Below, in pieces: positions 26,618 to 34,152 of a DNA stretch of 35,171 nucleotides. Location: positions 1-35,171 of the forward strand of contig LJUQ01000014.1 of the NCBI GenBank assembly GCA_001304505.1, written 5' to 3'. The notes under the pieces are model-generated. The model worked only from the letters and a program-made list of their open reading frames with translations. It was not told where the DNA came from and made no database searches. The stretch is from Bacteroides sp. SM23_62_1 (GTDB lineage: Bacteria; Bacteroidota; Bacteroidia; Bacteroidales; SM23-62). How positions within the stretch are numbered: position 1 is the stretch's first letter; each line of letters begins with the position of its first letter. A program made the translations under genes and the position numbers.

Positions 26618-26772
26618 CAGGGCTGTGTCACAACTGATATTTCACGCAATGATCGCAGAGATTATATGAAGTGCGCAAAGAATACATGTCTGTTAACCAA
26701 TGCTTTGTGGTTTTGGCGAATACTTTGCGTTCCCTGCCTAAAACATTATATTGATGTTGTGGCACAGTCCCG
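26618..26772. repeat. 155-bp inverted-repeat element, copy 2
   Basis: Same architecture and orientation as 1927-2083. The left end reads CAGGGCTGTGTCACAACT and the right end, on the other strand, CGGGACTGTGCCACAACA, so 14 of 18 bases pair. 'TTTCACGCAA' sits just inside the left end and GGCGAATACTTTGCG near the right. The left 30 bp match copy 1 closely while the interior has diverged. It sits between the 3' end of the symporter gene and the 16-bp tandem repeat. No ORF of its own. Confidence 0.75.
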
Positions 26773-26786
26773 GGTAATGTCAACTT

Positions 26787-28145
26787 TCACACCCTCTTAA
26801 AGTATTCCTTTGCAGCTTTCATAACTTTTGGTGCGAGCCATAAAGCGGACAACATTGTGGGGAAAGCCATCAGTCCATAAGAACTGTCGATGATGCTGAG
26901 AACAACCTTGAGGGATCCCAGGGCACCGATCATGATTGTCAGGATATAAAATATATAATATATATAAGTGTGTCTTGTACCAAAAATGAATGAGAAGCAT
27001 TTGGCACCATAATAAGGATAGGAGAACATTGTGCTTAATGCGAAGATTGAAACACACGTGATCAGAATATAGGGACCATAAGTTGGGATTGACTGTTCAA
27101 AGGCAAGGGCGGTAAGGGTTATTCCATCGGCTTCAGGGTGATCCCAGACACCGGTGATAATGATTGCCAGGGCTGTCATCGTACAAACGATGATCGTATC
27201 TATGAATGGCCCGAGCATCCCAATCAATCCCTGGCGAACAGGTTCATTTGTTTTCGCGGCACCATGGGCAAGTGTTGTGGCCCCAATGCCTGCTTCGTTG
27301 GAGAAGGAAGCTCTCCGGACTCCTGTAATGATCAGTGATCCGACAGCTCCTCCCATGGCTGCCCTGGCAGAAAAAGCATCAACGAATATCAGTTTTAATC
27401 CCGGGATGATTTGTCCGGGATTGGATATAATAATATAAATAACGGCCAGAATATAAAGGATGATCATAACGGGGGCTATTTTAGCAGCTATTTTTGCGAT
27501 CCGTTTTATTCCGCCTGTGATAACAAGGGTAACAAAGATTGTCAATAAAATACCTGTGATCAGGTTTGATGTGAATCCTGCCTGTACATGGTTTGGCACC
27601 AGGATAATATCCCTTATTGCCTGGGTTAGCTGGTTAGCCTGGAACATGGATGTAACTCCGATCATTCCGAAGAAAGAAAAAAAGATTGCCAGAAATCTCC
27701 ATTTTTTACCGAGACCCTCAGTTATTACATACATTGGTCCACCCTGTATTTCACCGCTTGAATCTCTTCCCCTGTATAAAACTCCGAGTGTGTTGGTAAA
27801 AAATTCGGTTGCTGCACCCAGCAAAGCACTGATCCACATCCAGAATACAGCACCCGGTCCACCGGTGACAATACCAACAGCTATTCCACTTACATTTCCC
27901 ATGCCTACTGAACCTGATATGGCTGTCGAGAGAGCCTGGTAATGACTGATTTGCCCGGGCTCATCCGGATTGTCATATTTGCCCGATAATAATTTTAGTG
28001 CATGACGGAAGTAAAAGAAAGGCAGGAACCTTGAATAGATCAGGAAAAATAAGCCACCACCCAGCAGAAGGATTAATAACGGGTAGCTCCAGATGAAATT
28101 ACCCGTATCAATTATAAAATCAGATATTTTCTGCAGAAACATCAT
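26787..28145 (-). CDS. Alanine/glycine:cation symporter (AGCS) family protein
   Basis: A 452-residue polytopic inner-membrane secondary transporter of the AGCS family, which imports alanine or glycine with Na+ (or H+). Hallmarks are 'STAISGSVGMGNVSGIAVGI', 'GGPGAVFWMWISALLGAATE', 'GGPMYVITEGLGKKW' and 'SFSNEAGIGATTLAHGAAKT', the last being the family signature region. About ten to eleven hydrophobic segments are visible. A tandem Met start (28145/28142) makes no functional difference. The upstream region is shared divergently with the 70-residue membrane protein and holds two 33-nt hairpins. Neighbouring exported PLP and Rid enzymes suggest amino-acid scavenging (inference). Confidence 0.95.
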   Translation of the reverse strand: MMFLQKISDFIIDTGNFIWSYPLLILLLGGGLFFLIYSRFLPFFYFRHALKLLSGKYDNPDEPGQISHYQALSTAISGSVGMGNVSGIAVGIVTGGPGAVFWMWISALLGAATEFFTNTLGVLYRGRDSSGEIQGGPMYVITEGLGKKWRFLAIFFSFFGMIGVTSMFQANQLTQAIRDIILVPNHVQAGFTSNLITGILLTIFVTLVITGGIKRIAKIAAKIAPVMIILYILAVIYIIISNPGQIIPGLKLIFVDAFSARAAMGGAVGSLIITGVRRASFSNEAGIGATTLAHGAAKTNEPVRQGLIGMLGPFIDTIIVCTMTALAIIITGVWDHPEADGITLTALAFEQSIPTYGPYILITCVSIFALSTMFSYPYYGAKCFSFIFGTRHTYIYYIFYILTIMIGALGSLKVVLSIIDSSYGLMAFPTMLSALWLAPKVMKAAKEYFKRV

Positions 28146-28177
28146 CCTGTGAAAGCATCAAAGATATTAAATATTTC

Positions 28178-28210
28178 ACTCACCGGGTGACTCGCAGTCA
28201 CCCGGTGAAA
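28178..28210. repeat. 33-nt hairpin family, copy 6
   Basis: Left arm ACTCACCGGGTGACT, loop CGC, right arm AGTCACCCGGTGAAA. The inner 13 bp pair perfectly. It lies 33 bp upstream of the symporter start, in its probable 5' UTR or promoter. Confidence 0.85.
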
Positions 28211-28257
28211 GAATATAGCAAACTGCCAAATTGCCAGTTGTCTTTTATTGGAACCAT

Positions 28258-28290
28258 ACTCACCGGGTGACTTCAAGTCACCCGGTGAGT
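28258..28290. repeat. 33-nt hairpin family, copy 7 (perfect)
   Basis: Left arm ACTCACCGGGTGACT, loop TCA, right arm AGTCACCCGGTGAGT. All 15 positions pair. It lies 47 bp from copy 6 with the same left arm, between two divergent gene starts. A further half-arm, TCATCCGGTGAGT, follows at about 28301-28313. Confidence 0.9.
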
Positions 28291-28326
28291 GAATATAAAA
28301 TCATCCGGTGAGTTTATATTTTTCCC

Positions 28327-28357
28327 TTGACTTACCCTTTTCAATTTTATAACTTTA
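28327..28357 (+). promoter_or_regulatory. Possible Bacteroidota-type promoter for the 70-residue membrane protein
   Basis: TTG at 28327-28329, 20-nt spacer, then TAACTTTA at 28350-28357. This approximates the Bacteroidota sigma-ABfr pattern (TTTG, 19-21 nt, TAnnTTTG) and ends 34 bp before the ATG at 28392. Only partial matches to both boxes. Confidence 0.3.
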
Positions 28358-28391
28358 TATGCCTGAAATTTAAAATTTAAAATAATACGTT

Positions 28392-28604
28392 ATGAAAATC
28401 TTTGAAATTTTCATCTGGATCTTCGGCATATTAGCCGGTATAATAATTATTCTTGCTGCCATTTCATTCATCTCGGGAGCAAAGATTTTTGGAGTAGTAC
28501 ATGTGGTAAACTATTTTCATGTTGCCAATACGTGTCTTTTGATTGTACTATGCTGTATATTGTTTATCCAATATTGGGAGAAAAAATGTAAAAAAGAGGA
28601 GTGA
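28392..28604 (+). CDS. Small two-helix membrane protein, unknown function
   Basis: A 70-residue hydrophobic protein, 'MKIFEIFIWIFGILAGIIII' at the start, with membrane helices at about residues 5-28 and 38-61 and a basic/acidic tail 'YWEKKCKKEE'. The positive tail suggests both ends face the cytoplasm. I do not recognise a family. The ATG has AT-rich upstream sequence and a possible promoter, and the gene ends 10 bp before a perfect 33-nt hairpin. The coding call rests on the clean two-helix architecture and its isolation from other ORFs. It is divergent from the symporter, and a link to it is only positional. Confidence 0.65.
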   Translation: MKIFEIFIWIFGILAGIIIILAAISFISGAKIFGVVHVVNYFHVANTCLLIVLCCILFIQYWEKKCKKEE

Positions 28605-28614
28605 TTGCTGAATT

Positions 28615-28647
28615 ACTCAGGGCATGACTCACAGTCATGCCCTGAGT
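28615..28647. repeat. 33-nt hairpin family, copy 8 (perfect)
   Basis: Left arm ACTCAGGGCATGACT, loop CAC, right arm AGTCATGCCCTGAGT. All 15 positions pair. It lies 10 bp after the small membrane-protein stop and 27 bp before the SGNH start. An ATG inside the left arm (28624) is in frame with the SGNH gene but belongs to the repeat. Confidence 0.9.
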
Positions 28648-28674
28648 ATCGGCAACTATATTATATTTGCATTC

Positions 28675-29427
28675 ATGAGTATATCCAGAAGAAATTTTCT
28701 TAAAACCTCCACGTTCAGCACCGCAACGCTGGCATCTATTCCCGCTATTATTACTTCCTGCATCAAACCGGATGTTAATGCCGGAGGTATCATAGATAGC
28801 AATAATGTATTACTGTTCCAGGGAGATTCCATTACAGATGCAGGGCGGGATAAGGAACATGAACTGGCCAACAATGCCGGTTCATTTGGCAATGGTTATG
28901 CATATATTATAGCCTCGAATCTCCTGAGAAAATATCCTGGCAAGAACCTCGCCCTTTATAACCGCGGAATAAGCGGGAATAAGGTTTATCAGCTTGCCGA
29001 ACGGTGGGAAAAAGATTGCCTGGAACTAAAACCGGATATCCTGAGTATCCTTATCGGAGTAAACGATTACTGGCATATGCGTAACGGGAGGTATGAAGGA
29101 ACGCCTGAGATCTATGAAAACGATTATCGCCGCTTACTTGAAAGAACAAAGAACCAGCTTCCTGAAATCCAGCTGATTATTTGCCAGCCTTTCATCTTAA
29201 AAAACACCACAGCTGTTGATGAATCCTGGATAGAGCCATTCGAAGCTTATCAGGATATCGCCAGAAAATTATCCCTTGAATTTAATGCGATATGGATTCC
29301 TTTCCAGGAAGTTTTTAATGAAGCTGCCAATCATACTCCTGAGAACTACTGGTTACCTGACGGTGTACACCCGTCGATGGCGGGAGCTCAACTGATGGCA
29401 GAAGCCTGGCTTGAATCTATCGGCTAA
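28675..29427 (+). CDS. SGNH/GDSL-family hydrolase, exported lipoprotein
   Basis: An esterase/acyl- or acetylhydrolase of the SGNH fold. Block I is 'LLFQGDSITDAGRD' with nucleophile Ser52, block III 'IGVNDYWHM' with the oxyanion Asn, and block V 'DGVHPS' with Asp229 and His232. The leader 'MSISRRNFLKTSTFSTATLA' is Tat-like and runs into 'AIITSC', a lipobox-like Cys, so it is likely an exported lipoprotein. The start at 28675 is chosen over 28624 because the longer form would begin inside a 33-nt hairpin repeat. The 250-residue length is typical. Deacetylation of carbohydrate esters is the usual role of this subgroup (inference). It is preceded by the two-helix protein on the same strand. Confidence 0.92.
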   Translation: MSISRRNFLKTSTFSTATLASIPAIITSCIKPDVNAGGIIDSNNVLLFQGDSITDAGRDKEHELANNAGSFGNGYAYIIASNLLRKYPGKNLALYNRGISGNKVYQLAERWEKDCLELKPDILSILIGVNDYWHMRNGRYEGTPEIYENDYRRLLERTKNQLPEIQLIICQPFILKNTTAVDESWIEPFEAYQDIARKLSLEFNAIWIPFQEVFNEAANHTPENYWLPDGVHPSMAGAQLMAEAWLESIG

Positions 29428-29667
29428 TATTCAATAAAAATCTTTTTTTGTTTACTGAAAAAACACTTTCTTTTTGCTAATGAACTCTCTCAATAATACT
29501 TTAATTAGATCGACAAGTGCAAGGCTTTATATCCATTCCAGTTTGTAACAAAAATTTTTTTATATTTATTCATAGTTAGAGTAGAAAATCAAGATTGTTT
29601 CCCCGGATTGTAGCAACTACGCTGTTGCACCTTTAAAAGGATAAGCAACCGGCCAAATATTATTGAA

Positions 29668-32049
29668 ATGTTCGGCTATCATTTCAAGATATTCATAAAG
29701 AATCTTGTTAAAAACCAACTGCTTACGATAGTAAATCTCACGGGATTGATTACAGGATTTGTCATTGCGATGCTGGTCTGGTCCTTTGTCACCCATGAAC
29801 TATCTTATGACAGATTTTTTAAAACAAGTGAAAGGGTCTTCAGAATAATAAGGAACTGGCAGGGAAGTGAAAAATTCTCATCGGATGTTCCAGCACCTCT
29901 GGCCCAAAGTATATATTCTGAGTTTCCGGAGGTACTGGCTGCTACCAGGTTGTTTTCCAGCAGTAATAACATTATTCTTATTGGAGATGAAGTATATTCC
30001 GAGAAACTTGTTCTGGTGGTTGACTCTTCATTTTTTGATGTTTTCGGAATAATGCTTATTGCCGGTAACAAGGATCAATCCTTGAGCAACCCGGGGGTAG
30101 TAGTACTCAGCCGGTCCACTGCTGAGAAACTGTATCCCAACATAAATCCAATGGGTCAACATCTTACTATCGAAAGCAGTGACCTTGGAACAGATGGCAG
30201 TATTTATACAGTTACAGGTGTGTTCGCTGATTTCCCAGAAAACTCTCACATGAGACCGGATTTTTTGATATCCTCAACATCTTTTCGGTTCATTAACAAT
30301 ACAAGTCATTTTAATCATTTTCTGCAGACCTATATATTGTTGAAAAACCCTGATCAGAAAGATAAGATCGAAGCGATGCTACCTGAGTTTTTGGAACAAT
30401 TTTATGGTTCTAACTATTACAATTATAGTAGAAGCACATACCTTTTGCAATCCATTCAGGATATCCACCTGAACACCAAAGTATACCCTGCCGGTTATGA
30501 AACTCCCAGGGGCAGCTATTTTACCATTTACTTCTTCCCCGTCCTTGTGGTGCTCATCTTACTGATATCCAATATAAACTTTGTAAACCTCCATACCAGC
30601 CAATCCCTCAGTCGCAGGAAAGAGGTAGTAATTAAAAAAATGTTTGGTGCTTCTACTTCGAAAGAACTGATATATTTCATTTTCGATGCGGTCTTTATTT
30701 TCCTGGTTGCCCTGGTTCTTTCTGTCTGTATTGTAGAATTGGTTTTTCCCTGGTTTCAGCAGTTAGTGGAAAGGGTTCTGGACAGAACCATACCTTATTC
30801 CCCCGGTCACATATTAACGGGAATTGCCATCGTCATAATCATGGGTTTGTTAGCGGGTCTTTACCCGGCGGTTGTTCTTGTTTCAAACAATACAACACGT
30901 GATCTTGAAGCATGGAAAGATTTCAAAACTATCGGAGTATTTTTCAATTCCAAACTAATCATCATTCAGTTTGCACTTTGTATATTCTTCCTCACAGGAT
31001 CCATTTTTGTTTATAAACAATTCAGGTATATGGAACAGATGACCGGGAAAGGCTTCAACAAGGAAAACATATTGCTGATAAAAAACCCCTGGTACCTGGA
31101 CTCATCTCATGATGCATTCAAGCAGACCTTGCGTACGCATAGCAGTATCATGCAGATTTCAAGTTCAGAAAGTGTACCCGGGATAGATAATTTCAGTGTA
31201 TGGGGACATCCTGTCGATTCAGCGATGGAGGATTGTCATATAACCGTGATTTATTGTGATTATGAATATCTAGATGTGCTTGGCATGAAATTGAAACACG
31301 GCAGGTTTTTTGACAGATCCTATTCAACTGATCACCTGGGAATGGTTATGAACGAAACAGCGATTAAAAGACTTGGGTGGACCGAACCAATCGGTAAAAG
31401 GTATGAACTTGAGAGGATTTACACAGTTATAGGAGTTGTAGAGGACATTCATTATGAATCATTGCATAATACTATTGAACCCATGGGAATGGTGCTCATT
31501 GCCCCCGGATCGGAAAGCTTTATCAGTGTAAGGATAGAACAGGGCAAAACGAAAGAAGTAATTTCATTTATAGAGGATACATGGGAATTATTCGTTCCTT
31601 ACCGGCCGATGGAATATTCTTTTATGGACAGTGAATTTGATGCATGGTATAAAACGGACAGAAAAATCGGATTGATTACCTCCCTTCTGTCAATTCTGGC
31701 TATCGTTGTCTCATGCCTGGGTCTGATGGGACTAATGGCATATACGGTACTTCGCAGAATCAAGGAGATTGGGATCCGCAAGGTGCATGGTGCAACTTCA
31801 AGGGATATACACTTACTGTTTATGAGGGATAGCAACAGATGGTTATTTGTTGCACTTGTGATAGCAATTCCAGCCGCTTATTTTGCATTGAGAAAGTGGT
31901 TGCAGGGGTTTGCCTACAAAACGGATATAAGCTGGTGGGTATTTATCCTGGCAGGAGTTATTGTCTACATTATTGCACTTCTTACGATACTCTGGCAAAG
32001 TCAAAAGGCTGCTAATCAAAGCACGGTCAATTCTTTGAGATATGAATGA
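29668..32049 (+). CDS. ABC transporter permease, MacB/FtsX family (orphan, second copy)
   Basis: A 793-residue permease with the same two-repeat plan as the protein at 12010-14427: TM1 at about 18-40 ('LLTIVNLTGLITGFVIAMLV'), periplasmic core, three helices ('FFPVLVVLILLISNINFVNL' onward), then a second TM ('LIIIQFALCIFFLTGSIFVY'), second core and three C-terminal helices. The coupling loop is 'RIKEIGIRKVHGATSRD' and the C-terminus 'STVNSLRYE'. No ATPase gene lies near. The 240 bp upstream are AT-rich and may include a promoter. The last codons overlap the start of a truncated recombinase ORF by 8 bp. The gene itself appears complete, because the family ending is intact. Confidence 0.93.
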   Translation: MFGYHFKIFIKNLVKNQLLTIVNLTGLITGFVIAMLVWSFVTHELSYDRFFKTSERVFRIIRNWQGSEKFSSDVPAPLAQSIYSEFPEVLAATRLFSSSNNIILIGDEVYSEKLVLVVDSSFFDVFGIMLIAGNKDQSLSNPGVVVLSRSTAEKLYPNINPMGQHLTIESSDLGTDGSIYTVTGVFADFPENSHMRPDFLISSTSFRFINNTSHFNHFLQTYILLKNPDQKDKIEAMLPEFLEQFYGSNYYNYSRSTYLLQSIQDIHLNTKVYPAGYETPRGSYFTIYFFPVLVVLILLISNINFVNLHTSQSLSRRKEVVIKKMFGASTSKELIYFIFDAVFIFLVALVLSVCIVELVFPWFQQLVERVLDRTIPYSPGHILTGIAIVIIMGLLAGLYPAVVLVSNNTTRDLEAWKDFKTIGVFFNSKLIIIQFALCIFFLTGSIFVYKQFRYMEQMTGKGFNKENILLIKNPWYLDSSHDAFKQTLRTHSSIMQISSSESVPGIDNFSVWGHPVDSAMEDCHITVIYCDYEYLDVLGMKLKHGRFFDRSYSTDHLGMVMNETAIKRLGWTEPIGKRYELERIYTVIGVVEDIHYESLHNTIEPMGMVLIAPGSESFISVRIEQGKTKEVISFIEDTWELFVPYRPMEYSFMDSEFDAWYKTDRKIGLITSLLSILAIVVSCLGLMGLMAYTVLRRIKEIGIRKVHGATSRDIHLLFMRDSNRWLFVALVIAIPAAYFALRKWLQGFAYKTDISWWVFILAGVIVYIIALLTILWQSQKAANQSTVNSLRYE

Positions 32050-32365
32050 TTTCAACAAACTGATCAAAGATATTGCAAAAGAAGCCAGAATTGATGAAGA
32101 GATCATCATCACACAGAAAAGAGGTGCAGAACGTATTGATAAAACCTTTAAGAAATTTGAGTTAATTGCCTCTCATACCTGCAGGAGATCTTTCTGCACA
32201 AATGAATATCTGAAAGGTACTCCTGCCCTGTTTATCATGAAGATCAGCGGTCACCGGACTGAGCGGAATTTTCTTAAATATATTAAGGTTGATGAACAGG
32301 TGGCCGCGGAGAAGATGTTCGAGTATTGGAGAACCAGGGAGAATAAAATATCAGTAAAATATTGA
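32042..32365 (+). pseudogene. C-terminal remnant of a tyrosine recombinase (phage integrase family)
   Basis: The 107 codons correspond to the C-terminal catalytic domain only. His45 and Arg48 in 'SHTCRRSFCTNEYLKG', His71 in 'ISGHRTERNF' and nucleophile Tyr80 in 'FLKYIKVDEQ' are present, so four of the catalytic residues survive. The core-binding domain and first catalytic Arg are missing. Recognisable similarity starts at about residue 2, directly at the permease stop, and a stop in frame lies immediately upstream (32036). The breakpoint is therefore at or within a few bases of the permease end. It could be translated by re-initiation, but it cannot be a functional recombinase alone. It marks a former integrated element. 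Confidence 0.8.
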
Positions 32366-32727
32366 TGAAATGGAAAAATCGCTTATAATGACCAGCGTCA
32401 GTCGGAATATATTGAACACCCATTTCAATAATTAAATGTTTGTAATCATGTCATTTACAAAGTTGAATTACTTTCTGCGAAAGGTAGTAAGAACCCCTGT
32501 TTTTGCACCTTGAAAAATTAAGAAATTTTTCTTTCCGAATCCCTTATGAGGATCTATTGGTACAGACCTCCATTGAACTTACCGGGAGGGTTGTAATCAC
32601 CAGGATTGTTGACTTTAGAAGATTACGTTGCGATTGTTTGTATTTCACCATTTCCTGATTTACTGGTAAATTTTTACTATCCTGTTGCGTAATATGGAAT
32701 AATACATATATCCTTAACTGATCCCTT
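32366..32727. other. 362-bp intergenic region after recombinase remnant
   Basis: No supportable ORF, RNA gene or 33-nt hairpin. It contains TTGCACCTT at 32503-32511, also found at 29625-29633 upstream of the permease. It probably includes decayed sequence of the mobile element that left the recombinase fragment. Confidence 0.45.
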
Positions 32728-34152
32728 TCACCATTCTTTATACCAATAATTTTCTACTTTGTGTTTTTTAATCAGATAATCAAAATGGCTTTTATCTGCT
32801 GGTGTTCCGATTACAAGTGAAGGGGGCAAGTCCCCCAGGGCAATTTTTGCACTGTCCATTTTTTGCAACATTTCCTTTAATTTTTCCGGCATCTGATCTG
32901 CAAGGTTATGCTGTTCCCCCGGATCATCCTTAAGATTCACGAGGAGCATTGGATGGGGAGGTACGGCTTTCTTCCCACGAGAACCATGAAATCCTTCATA
33001 AGGGAGCTTAACTTTCCAATTTCCTTCCCGATAACATTGCAATTCGGCAAGATCAAAATAAAGAAATCCGGGGCCGTTCCTGGGGCCTTTTCCAAAAAGA
33101 ACATGGCTGATATCCACTCCATCATATTGCCTGTCATCCGGTATTTCTGCACCTGCAATACTTGCAATGGTGGGAAACCAGTCCATCATTACCGCCATAT
33201 CATCATAAACCTGACCCGGGGGGATCATGGCAGGCCACATTGCTAGAGTAGGAATCCTTTGTCCACCCTCAAATGTATACTGCTTCCCTTCTCGTAGGAT
33301 GCCAGCTGAACCACCAAGGTCCTCCATAACCAGCCACGGCCCATTATCACTCGAAAAGATTATGAGAGTATTTTCCAGCAAATTATTTTCTTCAAGTTTT
33401 TTCATCACCTGCCCGACGCTCCAGTCAATTTCCTGAATAACATCTCCATATAAACCTCTTTCAGAAGTGCCAAGAAAATCCTCTGACGCATAAATGGGTA
33501 CATGGGGCATATTATGTGCCAGGTAAAGTAAAAAAGGTTTTTGCTTGTGCTCTTCGATAAATTTAACCGCTTCTTCGGTATAAGTCTTTGTTAAATATCT
33601 TTGATCTACGTTGAAATCCACTACATCATTTCCTCTCAGGTATACTACACTTTCCATATCATTGCTGTACGGGATCCCAAAATATTCATCAAATCCTCGT
33701 TGCAGAGGGAGAAATTTTTCCATATGCCCAAGATGCCATTTGCCTATGATGCCGGTAGCATAGCCTTCTTTTTTAAGTACTTCAGCAATGGTAATCTCTT
33801 CAAGGGGCATCCCGGTAAAGCTTTCAGGAAAGAATACATTATTGATACCCATTCTCTGGGGGATACGCCCTGTTAGCAGGGCAGCACGCGAGGGGCTGCA
33901 GACAGGAGAAGCTGAATAAAACTCAGTAAACCTGATCCCTTCAGCAGCCATTCTGTCAATATTCGGTGTTTTGATGTCATTTGCACCGAAACATCCCAGA
34001 TCTCCGTATCCCAGGTCATCACAATAGATAATCACAAAATTCGGACGTTTGTTATCCTGTCGGGATTGTATTTCCCTTCCACCCCTGTCAGATGTGCAGG
34101 TAAAGAGTATAAATGAAATGACCAGGATAAAAATTAAGTTTTTAGTCTTCAT
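32728..34152 (-). CDS. Formylglycine-dependent sulfatase, predicted lipoprotein
   Basis: Type I sulfatase that hydrolyses sulfate esters. The maturation motif is 'CSPSRAALLTGR' with Cys85, converted to formylglycine by a sulfatase-maturating enzyme encoded elsewhere. Metal and sulfate ligands are in 'NFVIIYCDDLGYGDLGCFG', 'GKWHLGHMEKF' and 'IIFSSDNGPWLV'. The leader 'MKTKNLIFILVISFILFTC' ends in a lipobox-like Cys19, so the protein is exported and probably lipidated. The 474-residue length and the 'NMPHVPIYASEDF' region fit arylsulfatase A/GALNS-like subfamilies; the exact glycan or sterol substrate is not readable. It is transcribed alone. The partial LacI-type regulator upstream on the same strand could control sugar-dependent genes, but 761 bp separate them. 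Confidence 0.95.
   Translation of the reverse strand: MKTKNLIFILVISFILFTCTSDRGGREIQSRQDNKRPNFVIIYCDDLGYGDLGCFGANDIKTPNIDRMAAEGIRFTEFYSASPVCSPSRAALLTGRIPQRMGINNVFFPESFTGMPLEEITIAEVLKKEGYATGIIGKWHLGHMEKFLPLQRGFDEYFGIPYSNDMESVVYLRGNDVVDFNVDQRYLTKTYTEEAVKFIEEHKQKPFLLYLAHNMPHVPIYASEDFLGTSERGLYGDVIQEIDWSVGQVMKKLEENNLLENTLIIFSSDNGPWLVMEDLGGSAGILREGKQYTFEGGQRIPTLAMWPAMIPPGQVYDDMAVMMDWFPTIASIAGAEIPDDRQYDGVDISHVLFGKGPRNGPGFLYFDLAELQCYREGNWKVKLPYEGFHGSRGKKAVPPHPMLLVNLKDDPGEQHNLADQMPEKLKEMLQKMDSAKIALGDLPPSLVIGTPADKSHFDYLIKKHKVENYWYKEW

Noticed and set aside
27154-27942. Antisense ORFs opposite the symporter
   Set aside because: Shadows of a strongly recognised AGCS gene; the hydrophobic look mirrors membrane codons.
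28178-28290. CRISPR-like repeats
   Set aside because: There are only two regularly placed units, each is a self-complementary hairpin, and related units are scattered singly through the window with no spacer array or cas genes.
28624-28674. Earlier ATG for the SGNH hydrolase
   Set aside because: The ATG lies in the left arm of a perfect 33-nt hairpin, and the extra 17 residues are repeat-derived. The Tat/lipoprotein leader starts at 28675.
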